From assembly GCA_038277395.1 (NCBI GenBank), contig CM076190.1, positions 241,843,256-241,907,255 on the forward strand: DNA of 64,000 nt. Direction: 5' to 3'. Made by a program: the position numbers and the translations under genes. The notes under the pieces are model-generated. The model saw only the letters and a program-made list of their open reading frames with translations. It searched no databases and was not told the origin of the DNA. This DNA comes from Dryocosmus kuriphilus (taxonomy: Eukaryota; Arthropoda; Insecta; Hymenoptera; Cynipidae). This document shows positions 45,525 through 58,024 of this stretch, piece after piece (the stretch's first letter is position 1; every line of letters starts with the position of its first letter).

Positions 45525-46185
45525 CGTCTCTCCCTTTTCTTTTCCAAAATAGATTAATATTAAATATAATGCTAATAGATGACAATCAATAGATACTCAT
45601 ACATACATTCATACATACACGTACCCGTACCCATATATTGATACACAGGTGATTATAACCTGGTAGAATGTAATCATAAATTTTTAGTTCGAGTTTCGTC
45701 ATTCGGTTTCCGCGTTTTAGTTTCAGCTCGCCAATTCGCGGCCTTCGAACTCAGGAGTGCTGCTGGGCAAGCCTGCCTTAGGCGCTCGTGTGACAAGCAC
45801 GGTCGAGATTCCGATTTAAACGAATTTTTTATAAGTAATCATTTCGTGACTGACGAAATATATTTTCATCACGCGAGTTTTTAGAATTCTTAAAGTTTCG
45901 GCATCTCGACCGGCTTGTAACAATCAGCGCGTCAAAATAAATAAGTACACAAAGTTTCAATAAAATCGGAAAATTCAGCTATTCGGAACTATATCCAACA
46001 TAACCTAAAATTTAATTTGTGTATAAGTCTCAGCCTTGTGATAATGTGCAAGTTATTCTTCTTGTTTAAAAGGTCAATGACATTTTTTATAAAAGAAGAG
46101 TAACTTGCACATAAACTAAAATTGTCCAAAACTTTTGAAAGTTCTTTGATATCTAATGTTTCTTTATTAAAACTACCAATTTACG
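45525..46185. other. No supported gene
   Basis: Mixed-composition DNA with a short ATACATAC tract (about 45600-45625). A 40-bp stretch (46135-46175) ending TTTCTTTATTAA is repeated at about 55615-55660. Confidence 0.4.
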
Positions 46186-46189
46186 ACTA

Positions 46190-48290
46190 AAAATGACGAA
46201 AATATGCGATTATGCAAAACTTGGCTGTAGTTTCTCTCATTCTTTCATAAAAAAATTAGAAATTTCTACTGATTTGCAAAAGATATTTACAGTTTTTCGC
46301 AAATTTTTCTCAAAATTACGAACTTCTACACATAATGGTAGAAAATATCGTATTTGTACAAAAAAGAAGAAAATTGTCCGTTTTCAAAAGTTTGTTGCAC
46401 TTTTTGCTAGTTTTTCCTAGAAAATAAAAAAATTTTATATGAAAAAAGAGAAGACTTACGATTTTCAAATGATAGTTTTCATTTTTCATATAATATCCTG
46501 GAAAATATCAAATATCTTTCAAAAATTAAAAAATTAACGACTTGCAAAAACCATTTGTAGTTGTTCATATTTTCCCTTAGAAGATTACATAATTCTAAAA
46601 AAAATAACGAAAAATTGTGACATTCTAAGGCTAATTGTAGTTTTTCATATGCTTTCTTATAAAATTACAGAAAACTAGAATAAAGAAAAAAATTTGCGAT
46701 TTGCAAAAGTTAATTGAAATTTTCCATAGTATTTTGTAGTAAATATCAAGTTTCTAACAAAGATAAAGAATATTAACGATTTGCCAGAGCCAACTATAGT
46801 TTTTCATAGTCTTTCTTAAAAAATTAAAGAATGCTAAAAAAATGACGAGAACTTGCGATTTGCAAAAGTTGAATGTAGTTTTTGATAGTTTTTATTAGAA
46901 AATTACAAATTTCGACACAAAATTATAGAAAATTATTAACTCCTGCGCAAAATAACGAAAATTTGCGATTTGCAAAGGATAGTTGTAATTTTTCATAGAA
47001 TTTCCAAGAAAACATCAAATATCTGTATGAAATGAACAACTTCCAAAAACTAGTTGTAGCTTTTCACAGTATTGCCTAGAAAATATCTAATTTATAACAA
47101 AAATGACGAAAATTTATGGTTTGCAAAAGTTAGATGAATTTTGTCATTTTTTTATCAGAAAATGACAAATTTTTACGCAAAATAACAAGTTTCTACATAA
47201 AATTGTAGAAAATAATTAATTCTTATGCGAAAAATAACGAAAATTTGCGATTTGCAGAAGATAATTGTTGTTTATCATAGTATATCTCAGAAATATGACA
47301 TTCTTAACAAACATAAAGAAAATTAATGATTTGCAGGAGCTAACTGCAGTTTTTCATAGTTTATATAACAGGATAAAAAATTCCTACATAGAATTGTATA
47401 AAATTATGAATTCACGCAAAAAAAAAAATAACGAAAATCTTTGATTTGCAGACACTAATTCTAGATGTTCCTAGTCTTTCTTAGAAAATTACAGAACTTA
47501 AAAAAGAAATTTCGTTTTGAAAAAGCCAGTTGTAGTTTTTCATAGTTTATATTAGAAAATAACAAATTGCTACACAAAACAAAAAATTAAATACAAAATT
47601 GCAGAAGATTATTAATTCCCACGAAAAATAACGAAAATTCGAGGTTCGCAAAGAATAGTTAAAATTTGTCAAAATCTCTTTAAAAATTACAGACTTCTAA
47701 AAAAAAAAATAATGAAAATTTTGCAATTTGCATAAGCTATTGTCGGTTTCGCAGTATTTCCCAGAAAATTACAAAATTCTAAAACAAAAAAAAAAAAATT
47801 TGAATTTTGAGAGAGGGAAACGAAAACTTGCGTTTTGAAAAAGAGAATTGAATTTTTTCATAATATTCTACAAAATCAGAAATCTCTAACAAAGATAACA
47901 AAATTTTTTAATTTTAAAAAGTTGATTGTAAATTTTCGTAATATTTCCTAGAAAGTATCATATTTCTAACAAACATAACAACATTTGCGATTTATAAGAC
48001 CTGATTGTAGTTTTTCAAAGTTTATGTTATAAAATAAGAAATTCCTTCACAAAATAACAAATTTATACACAAAATTGTATAAAAATATGAATTCCCACAA
48101 AAAATAACTAAAATGTGAGATTTACAAAGGTTAGTTGTAATTTGAGGAAACTTTTCTTAAAAAGTTAGAAGTTTGTACAAAAAGTTAAAGAAAACTACCA
48201 TTTTTTACACAAAACAACGAGTTGCGATTGACAAAAGCTAATTGTAGTTTTTAAGTCACTCTATGGAATTTAAAAGATATTTTTAGGCAT
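46190..48290. repeat. AT-rich degenerate tandem repeat array
   Basis: Roughly 100-130-bp units with the recurring order ACGAAAA-TTTGCGATTTGCAAAAG-CTAATTGTAGTTTTTCATAGT-TTAGAAAATTAC. At least 15 divergent units are visible. The same unit reappears at about 57600-57790. Short ORFs in it are repeat by-products. Confidence 0.75.
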
Positions 48291-48607
48291 TTAAACATAT
48301 TTTAAACAGTCTTGAAATATTTTAGCTGATTTTTGCCTAAGATGAGTAAAAAAAAGAATAAACAGAGATTGCTCTATTTACAATGAGTGTTGTCATTGTT
48401 TAAACAAAAACTGATTTTTCAAATGTGCACTAATGACGCTTTCCTCCAAAAATTTTACAAAACAATGTCATAAACTTGAAATATTCATGATATTTCCGTG
48501 AAGGTGAAAAACAGAATAATAAAATACTAACAATTTTGATTAAAGAATACGATAACGAATATTAAATATGATGAAACATTTTTTCAGAATTTTATTAGTT
48601 ATAAAAA

Positions 48608-51600
48608 ATGAGAGCAGTGATTGGTATCTTGTTTCTCGTTTTAGCGTTTTCCACTAATTCTGGTGGTAAATATAATACCTGTAATTTACATAAATAGCTT
48701 TTTGAATTGCAGTATATTTATTTCCCATCCAAAATTGTTTAATAAAAGATCATTTTTTTTTTCAATTTACGTAAACTTGCATGAGTAACATAATAAGCTT
48801 CATAACTAATTTTTATTTAAGTGAATCGCCATTTTCAGCAAGTTTTGTTTTTTGCGAATTTCCAGTTAACCGAATTTCGATTTGCATAATCTTTACTTCT
48901 TTGAATTACCAGCTTAAGTTTCAAAGATTTCGATGAATTTAAAGAGATTCGAAGCATTTCATGTAATTTTTAGCAAACTCTAAGGAGTTAAATGCTTTTA
49001 AGGAATACCACGAAATTATAAAATTTCAATTAACTTTCAATTTCCAAGTTATTCAAGTAATTTCAAAGAATTTCAAAGAATTCGAAAAAATTCATGGGAT
49101 TTGTGGAATTCCATGCGATTATAAAATTTCAGTGAATTTCCAAATTCCAAAGTATACAACTGATGTCAATGTATTTCCAAAAATTCGAGAAATTACAAAC
49201 AATTCCCGAAATTAAAAGGAATTTAACAAATTCCACAAAATTATGAAATTGGAAGGAATTTCTAGTCTCCAAGTTGTTGCAGTAATTTCTAGGAACATCC
49301 AGGATTTTGAGGAATTCCATGAAATTATAAAATTTCAAAGAATATTCAAGTTTCATGTTATTCCAAGAACGTCGAAGAATTAGAGTGATATCAAAGAACT
49401 TGAGGAATAAAAAGGAATTTGATGAATTCCACGAAATTATAGAAATGCAAATATTTTCCAAATTCGAAATTATTGCAGAAATTTCAAAGAACCTGATGAA
49501 TGAAGAGGACATAAGGAATTGCCATTTGTTGCCGGGTTTTGAAGGAATTTCACGGAATTCGAGGAAATTCGAGGAATTTCGGGTAATTTAAGAAATTCCT
49601 CTTATTATAAAATTTCGAGGAATTTTCAAGTTCCAAGTTATTAAAAGAATATCTAAGAATTCGAGGAATTTCAAAGGATTGGAGGAACTTCAAGAATATG
49701 TCGAAATTACAAGATATTCGAGGAATTTCTAGAAATTTAATTCAATTTTAAGGAATTTGAACGTTTTCAAGTATTTCCAACGAGTTTCAAGATTTTGAAA
49801 TATTTCGAGGAATTACAAAGAATATGAGGAGTTTCGAGGAATTTGAGGCATTCCACGAAATTATGAAATTTCAAGGAATTTTGAGGCTTCAAGTTGTTCT
49901 ACTAATTACAAAGTATTCGAGGAGTTTCAAAGAATTTGAGGTATTTTACGGAATTTGAGAAATTCCACAAAATTGCAAAATTGCAAGTACTTTGTAATGG
50001 GAAATTATTGGAGGAATTTCAAGGAGCTTTGAAGAATTCGAGACATTCAAGAAATTCCACGAAATTGCAAAATCTCAAGGAATATTTCCATATTCCAAGG
50101 AATTCGAGGACTTTCGAGGAATTTCAAGGAATTCTGAAGAATTTAACGAATTTCTGGATTAGTAGCATTCCTTACAAATATCTATAATTCTTTGGAATTC
50201 CTTGAAATCACAAATTCTTTTAAATTCCACAAATTCTTTGAAATCCTTCAAACTCTGCTAAATGAAAGAGATTAAGTGAATTCAATGTAATTCAAGAAAC
50301 CCAACGAGATGAAAAAACAGTGAATACAATAGAAGTAAAATATAAAGAATTTCAATTAAAAAAAAAAAATAATGAATTCCAAGGGACTAAATAAATTTAA
50401 AAGAATTCAATAAATTCTAAAGAAATAAATTAAATTTTCTAAAAATTAAGAATTTTATAGTATTCCAAGCAACTTCTTGGGACTTTCTATATTCTTCGAA
50501 TTCGTTTAATTCTCATGAATTAGCTTAATTCTTTTTAACTACACGCATGCATTGAATTTCTCGAAACACATCGCATGCGTTGAATTATTCGGAATTTCTC
50601 GAAACCCCTCAAATTTCTTGAAATTCCTTGAATTCTACGAATTTAGTGAATTCCTTTAAATCCATCGTTTTTGCTCTTGTAATTCCTTCACTCTCATGTA
50701 ATTCATTGACCTAAATGAATCTCTTAAAATTTTACGGGCTCATCAGTTTGCCTGAATTCGTCGAATTCACTCAAATTTATCTGAATTCTCTGAATTCATC
50801 GAATTCACGGAATTTCTCTGAATTCTCAAAATTCACCGAATTCATTGAATTTCCCTTAATTCATCGAATTCACTGCATTTCTATGAATTCCTGGAAATTA
50901 TTTCTTTTCTATGAATTCCCTGCTCTCTATCAAATTCATTGAGTTTTTCTAAACTTCCCGAATTTCTTGAATTAATTAAATTCCTTTGAATTCACTGAAT
51001 TACTCAAATTCATGGAATTCCAAAATTTCATTGAATTTCTCTTAATTAACTGAATTCCTCTATCTCATTGAATTTCTCTGCATTCGATGAATTCATCGAA
51101 TTCATTCAATTTCTTTGAATTCTATGAATCCCTCAAGTTCATCGAATTTCTCTGAATTCCTCGGATTCAGTGAATTTCTCTGAATTATCTGAATAGGCTA
51201 AACACAGTGAATTCTTTTCAATTCTTTGAATTTCTTTACTTATTTGAATTCCTTTGAATTCCCTAGATTCAACCAAATATATTGAACTTCTTTCAATCCT
51301 CTCTTTTTTGTGAACTCGGCGCATTCCTTTTCTTGAAATTCCTTAGAAAGCCTTCAATTTCTTTTTGTAATTCCTTCAATTTCATGGAACTCCTCGAAAT
51401 CATTGAATTTCTCTGAATTCGCTGAAACCATCGAATTCATTAAATTTCTTTGAATTCTTTGAATCAGTCAACTTCATTGAAATTTTCAGGTAAATATTTT
51501 CTTCTTCCAGAATTGGCCATGCGGTCACCGTTCAACTCACCGCCAAGAGAGCCGCCGTGCCCCTCTTTTCATCTTGATATTACTTTATACGAAAAAGTGC

Positions 51601-51929
51601 AAGTAGAATACCAATTGTTACCAAGTTCTTTTGAAGGAGCGGTAGAGGGCGAAGGAAATGACAGATACATCATTGGTAGAATTTTTCATGATAAATTATG
51701 TCCACTGGTGACTGTTAGAGAAATTCACATTAAAAGAGTTAAGATACACGTTCAGAACGACAATCCTGTACAAATTCCGGCTGAAGATCCTCTGAATCGC
51801 CGGTTCTTTCAACCATATTTGGAGCAAGGAAACATTCATCAAGCCGAGAATGCCCAGATAAGAATGGCTGCCGAAATCATGAAAAATGGATATCCTAAGC
51901 GTCATAAAATTGTCCCTTACCCACATTAA
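48608..51929 (+). CDS. Two-exon gene for a small secreted protein, unrecognised
   Basis: Exon 1 is 48608-48665 and exon 2 is 51512-51929; the join is phase 1, with donor GTG|GTAAAT and acceptor TTCTTCCAG|AATTGG. Exon 1 encodes almost exactly a signal peptide (MRAVIGILFLVLAFSTNS). Exon 2 encodes about 139 residues: a proline-rich start (SPPREPPCPSF), a beta-like region with two cysteines (PPCPS, KLCPL) that could form one disulfide, and a polar C-terminus ending PYPH. No transposon motif is seen and I do not recognise the family. ATAAAAAATGAG surrounds the start; CAG at 48583-48585 could be a 5'-UTR acceptor. The protein should enter the secretory pathway. Both exons are unbroken, unlike the neighbouring elements. 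Confidence 0.7.
48666..51511 (+). repeat. Intron made of GAATTC-like degenerate repeats with a polarity switch
   Basis: From about 48900 to 50160 the top strand reads (A/G)AGGAATTTCAAGGAATTC-like units. From about 50190 to 51480 it reads TTTGAATTCATTGAATTTCTC-like units, the reverse complement in style. Length 2846 bp. Confidence 0.75.
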
Positions 51930-52201
51930 GAGAAAAAAATTTGCCAAGCCTACCCCAGGATAGCGCTGGCTTGTACCAGGTTAAACCCATATTTTGTCAG
52001 ACACAACACAGGATTGCGCCAGGAGAGATTCATGATTGTGCCAGCTTTGCGCCATGATTGCAGCAAATTTGTTGCAGGATTTGGCCAAGTTCGACACTAT
52101 ATTGCGCCAAAGTTGTCCTATAATTTTTTCCGTCCGTATTCAATTCTTAATACTGTATTCAAAGCTTTGGTACCGAACCAACACCTTTCTTCATGAATAA
52201 A
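51930..52201 (+). promoter_or_regulatory. 3' UTR with polyadenylation signal
   Basis: The stretch after the secreted-protein stop contains a repeated ATTG(C/T)GCCA motif (about 52014-52110) and ends with AATAAA at 52196-52201. The next transposon begins 31 bp later. Confidence 0.5.
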
Positions 52202-53373
52202 GAGTATGTATGTATAATGTATAATATATATACAGGGTCGCACAAAAGTATGGGAACCCCTAATAACTCATCAGGAATGAGTTTCCTTTGAAAAACATTA
52301 AATACAAAAGTTTTAATATTTTCCCTGGCTATTCAATGGCGACCTCGGTTTGACCTTGACCATGACTTTGAAGGTAATATCAAGGTCTAATTCCATTTTT
52401 TAAGTGGGAAGCCTCATATTTTATTGCGGATTAGGAAAGAGCAGGAAATTTGACGTACAAGTTTGACCTTTACCATGTCCTTGACCATTAAATTGAAGAT
52501 CATTCCAAGGTAAAACTTGTTTTTTCAAATGGGAAACCCTTTAAATTTTTTAAATGGGAAGCCCCATGTTTTATTGCGGATTTGGAAAGAGCAGGACATT
52601 TTACGTTCAAGTATGACCTTGACCATGTCCATGACCATGACCTTCAAGGAAATTCTAAGGTCACACTTGTTTTTCCATACGGGATCCCCCATTTTTTATT
52701 GCGGACTTGGAAAGAGGAAGAAATTTTACATTCAAGTGTGAATTTATACACAGCCTTGAACCGGGCTTTCTAGGTCATTTTAAAACGATTTTTTCAAGAA
52801 CTTTGAAAAATTGCAGCCACTCGTGTGTACATCCTAAAGATCCCTGTCAGATTTTGGAACATTCTTATTAGTCCAAGTTTTACACCAAATTTGGCGTAAA
52901 TTGGTTGATTCTTTGAAAATCTTGTCCGCCATTTTGGTTCCGCCATCTTGGATTAACAGTTATCTAAAAATGATTTTAGGTTCATAATCAGCGTTCCCGA
53001 AAACCTCCGCACTCCAAATTTGGCGTAAATTGGTCGATTTTTTGAAAATATTGTCCGCCAACAGTATAACGTACTCTAAAGTATGCCCTTTGAGGATATT
53101 TGAAAAAACAGATAGTTTTGCTGTTTTGGCCTCTCTAGCATTCTTTTTCAGGATAGATGGTGGAGTTTATTATTTTTTTTTTTTGCGCGGTTGCTGCTTT
53201 TCAATACTCCTTTTTAGGGTATTCGAAAAACAGTTACTTTCGCTGCTTTAGCACCTCTAACAGTCCTTTTCTGGATAGTTAGTGGAGTTCTTTTCTTGGG
53301 GGCACAATTGCTCTTTCTTAACAGTTCTTTCTGGGAGTGTTTGAAATCTTTTATTTTATTCCTTTCTTTCACG

Positions 53374-54406
53374 ATGGCTTCCTTAACAGAACAAGAGAGA
53401 GTTACTTTATTAATGATGAGAGTTTAGGGTGATAGATATAGGCTTTATGACGAAGTAGTGCAGTTATTTAAAGAAAAGTTTCGAGAAGGTTTAACGGGCA
53501 TTAGCAAATCTACTGCCTCTAAAACTATTAGGAGATTCGAAGAACCTGGGACTAATAAGAATCGTGCAAAATGTAGAGGGCTAAAAACTGAAACCTCAGA
53601 AGGGAGGCAAATGGAAGTGGCCCAGTCTTTTGTCGAAAATTCGCATTTAACTCTGAGGAAGGCCTCTCAACAGCTTCAAATTAATCGAGTGTCGATTTAT
53701 ATGAAGTTGAAGATCATTAAATTACACCCTTACAAAATACACCTTCATCAAGAAATAAATGAATATAATTTTGACCGGCGTGTTGAATTTTGTGAGAACA
53801 TGGTGGAAAGAATTGTTCAGAATCCTAATTTTCAGTCAACCGTCGTTTTTTCAGAAAAATAAACATTTCAACTTAACGGTGAAGTCAACCGCCACAATTA
53901 CACATATTGGAGCAACGAAAACCTTCAGTGGTTACGAGAACATCACACCCAATACCCGCAAAAATTGAATGTTTGGGCAGGTATCTTTAGGGATCGAATA
54001 GCTGGACCATTTTCCATTGACGGAAATTTAGATGAACCAAGATACCTGGAATTACTGCAGGAGCAAATAGTCCCAGCAATTTAGGAAACAGCTGCTCATC
54101 ATCTGGTGATTGTGAGAAACTACCTAGATGTAGTATTTAGTAGTCGTAGGATAGGTCGCAGAGGAACTATTGAGTTGCCAGTCAGGTCCTCTGCTATGAC
54201 TCCACTTGACTTTTTTCTTTGGGGCTAAATAAAAAATAAACTATGTACGTTACTAAGCCACGAGATTTAGTAGGACTAAGATAAAAATAGTCAATGCTTG
54301 GGCTGATATTACACATGATATGATAAGGAATGCGATAGAAAATTTTTGCATCCATCTAGGAATCTGCCAGAATTTTGGTGGAGAACATTTTGAACACAGG
54401 TTGTAA
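53374..54406 (+). pseudogene. Tc1/mariner-type transposase, stops and internal deletion
   Basis: ATG at 53374 (MASLTEQERVTLLM) is followed by a frame with in-frame stops near codons 18 and 163 and more later. Features are an N-terminal helix-turn-helix (KSTASKTIRRFEE; LTLRKASQQLQINRVSIY), TFQLNGEVNRHN, the YPQKLNVWAGI strand, IGRRGTIELP and TPLDFFLWG, and the C-terminal NFGGEHFEH. The second catalytic Asp region (normally QQDG-PH) is deleted between the TAG after VPAI and NYLDVVF, and the first Asp is lost next to a stop. The reading frame is otherwise largely kept. It cannot catalyse transposition. Confidence 0.8.
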
Positions 54407-54409
54407 GCC

Positions 54410-54795
54410 TTGCATTAACTGTTCGGCATCGTTAGGCTTGTCTTAACTGGACGGTCCATCTTCTTGCTTTAGCTGGGATCGTTATTCTTGCTTTACCTGG
54501 ATGGACCATCTCTTTGCCTTATCTGACTGGCTCGTTAGCCCTGCCTTAACTGACTGGGTTCGCTAGCCTTGCTTTAACTGGCCGTTGCTTCAGCTGGCAG
54601 GGATCGTTAGCCTTGCCTTCACTAGATGGACTATCTCCTTGCCTTAACTGACTGGGACCATTAGCCTTGACTTAATTGCCCGGGATCGTTAGCCTTGCCC
54701 TAACTGGCCGGGCCACATCCTTGCCTTAACTCGCCGGGATCATTAGCCTTGTCTCAAATAGATGGGATCGTTAGCCTTGCCTTAACTGACGAAGA
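54410..54795. repeat. Minisatellite, about 34-bp CCTTGCCTTAACTG units
   Basis: About eleven imperfect units of CCTTGCCTTAACTGnCnGGGATCGTTAG lie just after the transposase and before the right TIR. Confidence 0.85.
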
Positions 54796-55423
54796 TAGCT
54801 AGGAGGTACCTAGAGTGGCTGGAATTATTCAAAATTCTTGCAAAAATCTTTTTAAAATGACCTTGAAGTCTTGTTTCTAGGCCGAGAGCATTATTATGGA
54901 TAATGCCACACTTGAAGATAAAATTTCCTTCTCTTTCCCACAACCACAATGAAAAGTAGGAATTCCCATTTGAAAATACAAGTTTGACCTTGGAATGCCC
55001 TTGATAGTGATGGTCAAGGACATGGTCAATGTTATACTTGAACGCAAAATTTTCCGCTCTTTCCAAATCCGCAATAAAAAATGGGGCTTCCCATTTAAAA
55101 AATTGAAAGGGGTTCCCAATTGAGAAAAAATATCTGACCTTGAAATGGCCTTGAAATTCATGGTCAAGGACATTGTAGAGGTGATGTTTGAATGTAAAGT
55201 TCTTGCTCTTTCTAAATCCGTAATAAAAAAGGGGGCTTCCCATTTAAAAAATTGAATTTGACCTTCATATGACCTTCAAGGTTATGGTCTGGTCAAGGTC
55301 AAATAAAGGTCGCCATTGAATGGCCAGGGAAAAATCCTAAAACTTTTGTATTGCATATTTAAAAAAAAAATCATTCCTGATGATTTATTCAGGGGTTTCC
55401 ATACTTTTGTGCCACCCTGTATT

Positions 55424-57819
55424 GAATTCATTATGAATTTTGCAATCCTATTCCAATTCCTTCTTTCTGTTCATAATTATAATTATAATTATTATGTGAA
55501 GACAATATCGTCAACTAAAATTATTTAAAAATTATGAATCTTCTTTGAAACCTAGTGATTTTTTACTGAAAATGCCGATTTCCATTGAAAACTTCAACAT
55601 AACCTAAAGTTGTTCGAAAGTTCTGAATCTTCTTTGATATCTAATTTTTCTTTATTAAGAATACTTGACTTAGAAACTCGCGGGGAATTTCATGGGCGTC
55701 CGACGCGAACTTCTCACTGATAAACGGGCTTCTACGCAATAGTTAGCTAGAGCATCTAGGACCACGTAAGTACAAGGTACCGGTTCTTAAGAAACCTAAA
55801 AAAAACCTTTCCTCATTATTCTTTCACGAAATATCCTTATATCGAGCTGACCTGTCCTCACGGTTTGAGTGTTACTGAGTTGAGTCAATAGTGGATAACC
55901 GAAGTCTTTTTCTATCAGGTCTTTGACCTGGGGCTCAAGGCTGAGTTATCGAAACACTACGCACAAATCGGCAACACCACGCCCTGAGGTAGGGTCTGGA
56001 AAGCTAAAAATCATCAAGATCCAACATAGCAAAAAGGTGGTCGGAATCCTAATCGTTTTCCCTACCAGGTTATTTTATCTGGGGCTTGTGCGATCTGAGT
56101 TCTCATAGCCTAAGTATGAAGCATGAAGCCTAACTTTGTGCCGATACTGGGAAAGAACTTTAGAGAATCCTAGCCGCACCATCTACCAGGTTCTTTATCT
56201 GGGGCTTGTGCGTCCGGAATTCTCTCGAGGTCAGAGTAACAGCTAAATATTGATCCAGTTTTTACTCCGCCTTTCACGTTCGAGTCTGGAAGACCTAAGG
56301 TGCAACTAAACACCCAGAATGGAAACCTAGACTCGAATGATGATCTCAAAACGTCCGATATAAATAGCTACAATTTTTTATGTTCACAGCCAGACGGGAA
56401 TGTCTGAATGATTGTGAACTTTGGCGTATGAAATTGAGGCGAAATCCTGTCGAAGGCATAGCACTCAGTCTTGGCGGGACGAAGTCTCGGTTCTCGTGCA
56501 CATTAGAAAAGAAAGAGAGAAGAGTATTGGATGTTCTCAAAATTTTAGGAAAGAATTAGTGGAATTGATAGGCTACTCTCGAAGCACGAAAAAGTAAAAA
56601 GGGCTCTGGAAAAATTACGCACCTAGAAAATTAAAATTCAGAGAAATAAATGCTGCCCAGATTCCCTCATCCCAGCGCTCCTGTGATCCTGCAATTCCTA
56701 ACTCCATCACAAAAAAACAATTTTTTGTAATAAAAAAGAACAAAAATCTGAACCTCCATGAGTCGCCCTAGAGGCAAACTTCTTTTCTTTGAGTCGTCGG
56801 CCGACGTTTAGTTGAGATCCACCAAGAATTACATTTGCGAGGAATTTTTAATTCAAAACTATTTTCGTTTCCGAGATCTGCGTCTGAAAAATATCAGAGA
56901 AATCAGATCACGTGAAGAGGGGCCACCTATTCTTGTTCCAAGGCTCTCGCTATTAGTCAAGTTAAATAATCGGGTGTTAAGGGCAAGTTTGAACGTTCTA
57001 CCCGACCTCGATCCGATTGGTGTAATCGGACTCGAATTGTTGGACAGAACCCATTAAAAGCAAATCAGAACAAAATCTTCAGTAATTTTCAATATTATTG
57101 GAGAAATCTGAAATGCGAAATCATTATTAAAGTCATTCACACGACAGTAAATCTTCCACAAAAATTAAACTCAGTAAAAGATGGGACTCTCTAAATGGAC
57201 AAGATCACGTAGTGCTGGAACTCAATCAAGTTAAATCTCAACTCAACGCGGGGACAAGATTCTAATACAGAATAATGAGAGGGCGCAAATAAATGACCCA
57301 AAAATTAAATAATTTTACAATGTACAATGAAGAGATTAAATTATCAGGTTAAGACTTGAACTCACATCGAATTTACGGGGCGGGATAAGCCAGGTACACA
57401 ATTTTTTGTTTCCTCCTTTTAATCGTAATTTACTTCTTGCTTAGGTTTTGTTTTTGGTCAAATTAACGCCAAAGGTTTAGAGAATATATATCTTTCTTTC
57501 ATATTAAAAAACTGTTACAGATTGCAAAAAATTCACAACATATGTTAACTATGGTCATCTCGCCCTTGTCTCCCCTACGAATTTTTAAATTTAAAAGAAA
57601 AAACGAAAATTTACGATATGCAGAAGCTAATATTAGTTTTTTATTTTTTTGAACAGAAAGTAATAAATTTCGACACCAAATAATAGAAAATTATTAATTC
57701 CGTCGAAAGATAACCATTTGCGATTTACAAAGGCTAGTTATAATTTTTTCAAATTTTTATAAACAGGTTACAAGTTTCTACTGACAATGAAAGAGAGATT
57801 AATAATTTGTACAAAAAAA
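55424..57819. other. Unassigned region, no supported gene
   Basis: Not recognised. The segment ACCAGGTT(A)TTTTATCTGGGGCTTGTGCG occurs near 56065-56095 and 56190-56215, with a degenerate copy at 55910-55935. 57600-57790 carries the ATTTGCGATTTACAAAGG-type unit of the 46-48 kb array. A frame at 56812-57057 has no known motif. Confidence 0.4.
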
Positions 57820-58005
57820 TGTTAGGAGACTATAATAAAACTAGAATATACTCCCCACCTTCGGCATATGTGGACTATATATGTAGAGGCCCGGCCCAGC
57901 CTCGCCAGTTTCTTTATTGAGTGCATATAGAATAAATGTGTGTAAGCTTGAGATTGGCTAACACTAGTAAAAAAAATATTATTAAAACGAGTCTTTGGCA
58001 TACCA
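57820..58005 (+). repeat. Putative 5' LTR of plus-strand Gypsy element
   Basis: Starts TGTTAGGAGAC and ends TACCA, about 186 bp, followed 3 bp later by TGGCGATCCTGCCAGG. The other LTR would lie beyond the window, so this is a boundary guess from the TG...CA ends. Confidence 0.5.
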
Positions 58006-58008
58006 TTT

Positions 58009-58024
58009 TGGCGATCCTGCCAGG
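58009..58024 (+). promoter_or_regulatory. Primer-binding-site-like sequence
   Basis: TGGCGATCCTGCCAGG directly follows the putative LTR, in the style of insect Gypsy primer-binding sites (TGGCG...). Confidence 0.45.

Larger units (their letters stand above)
52233..55419. mobile_element. Tc1/mariner-superfamily element with long TIRs
   Basis: Starts CAGGGTCGCACAAAAGTATG and ends with the inverse CATACTTTTGTGCCACCCTG, flanked by TA on both sides. The terminal inverted repeats are long (52233-52823 and 54811-55419) and contain internal 130-150-bp repeats. A broken transposase and a minisatellite lie between. Length 3187 bp. Confidence 0.85.

Noticed and set aside
46193..46420. 75-codon ORF in the 46-kb array
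   Set aside because: Lies within the degenerate tandem repeat and shares its period.
49129..51324. Several 60-127-codon ORFs in the intron
   Set aside because: They translate the GAATTC-like repeat (EFxEF, NSLNS) and occur on both strands.
51481..51511. CAG|GTAAAT at 51488-51496 as a recursive splice site
   Set aside because: It would leave a 21-nt residual intron before the real acceptor, too short for normal splicing. Probably coincidence.
56812..57057. 81-codon ORF as a gene upstream of the Gypsy element
   Set aside because: No motif, no promoter or splice support, and the surrounding region carries repeats.
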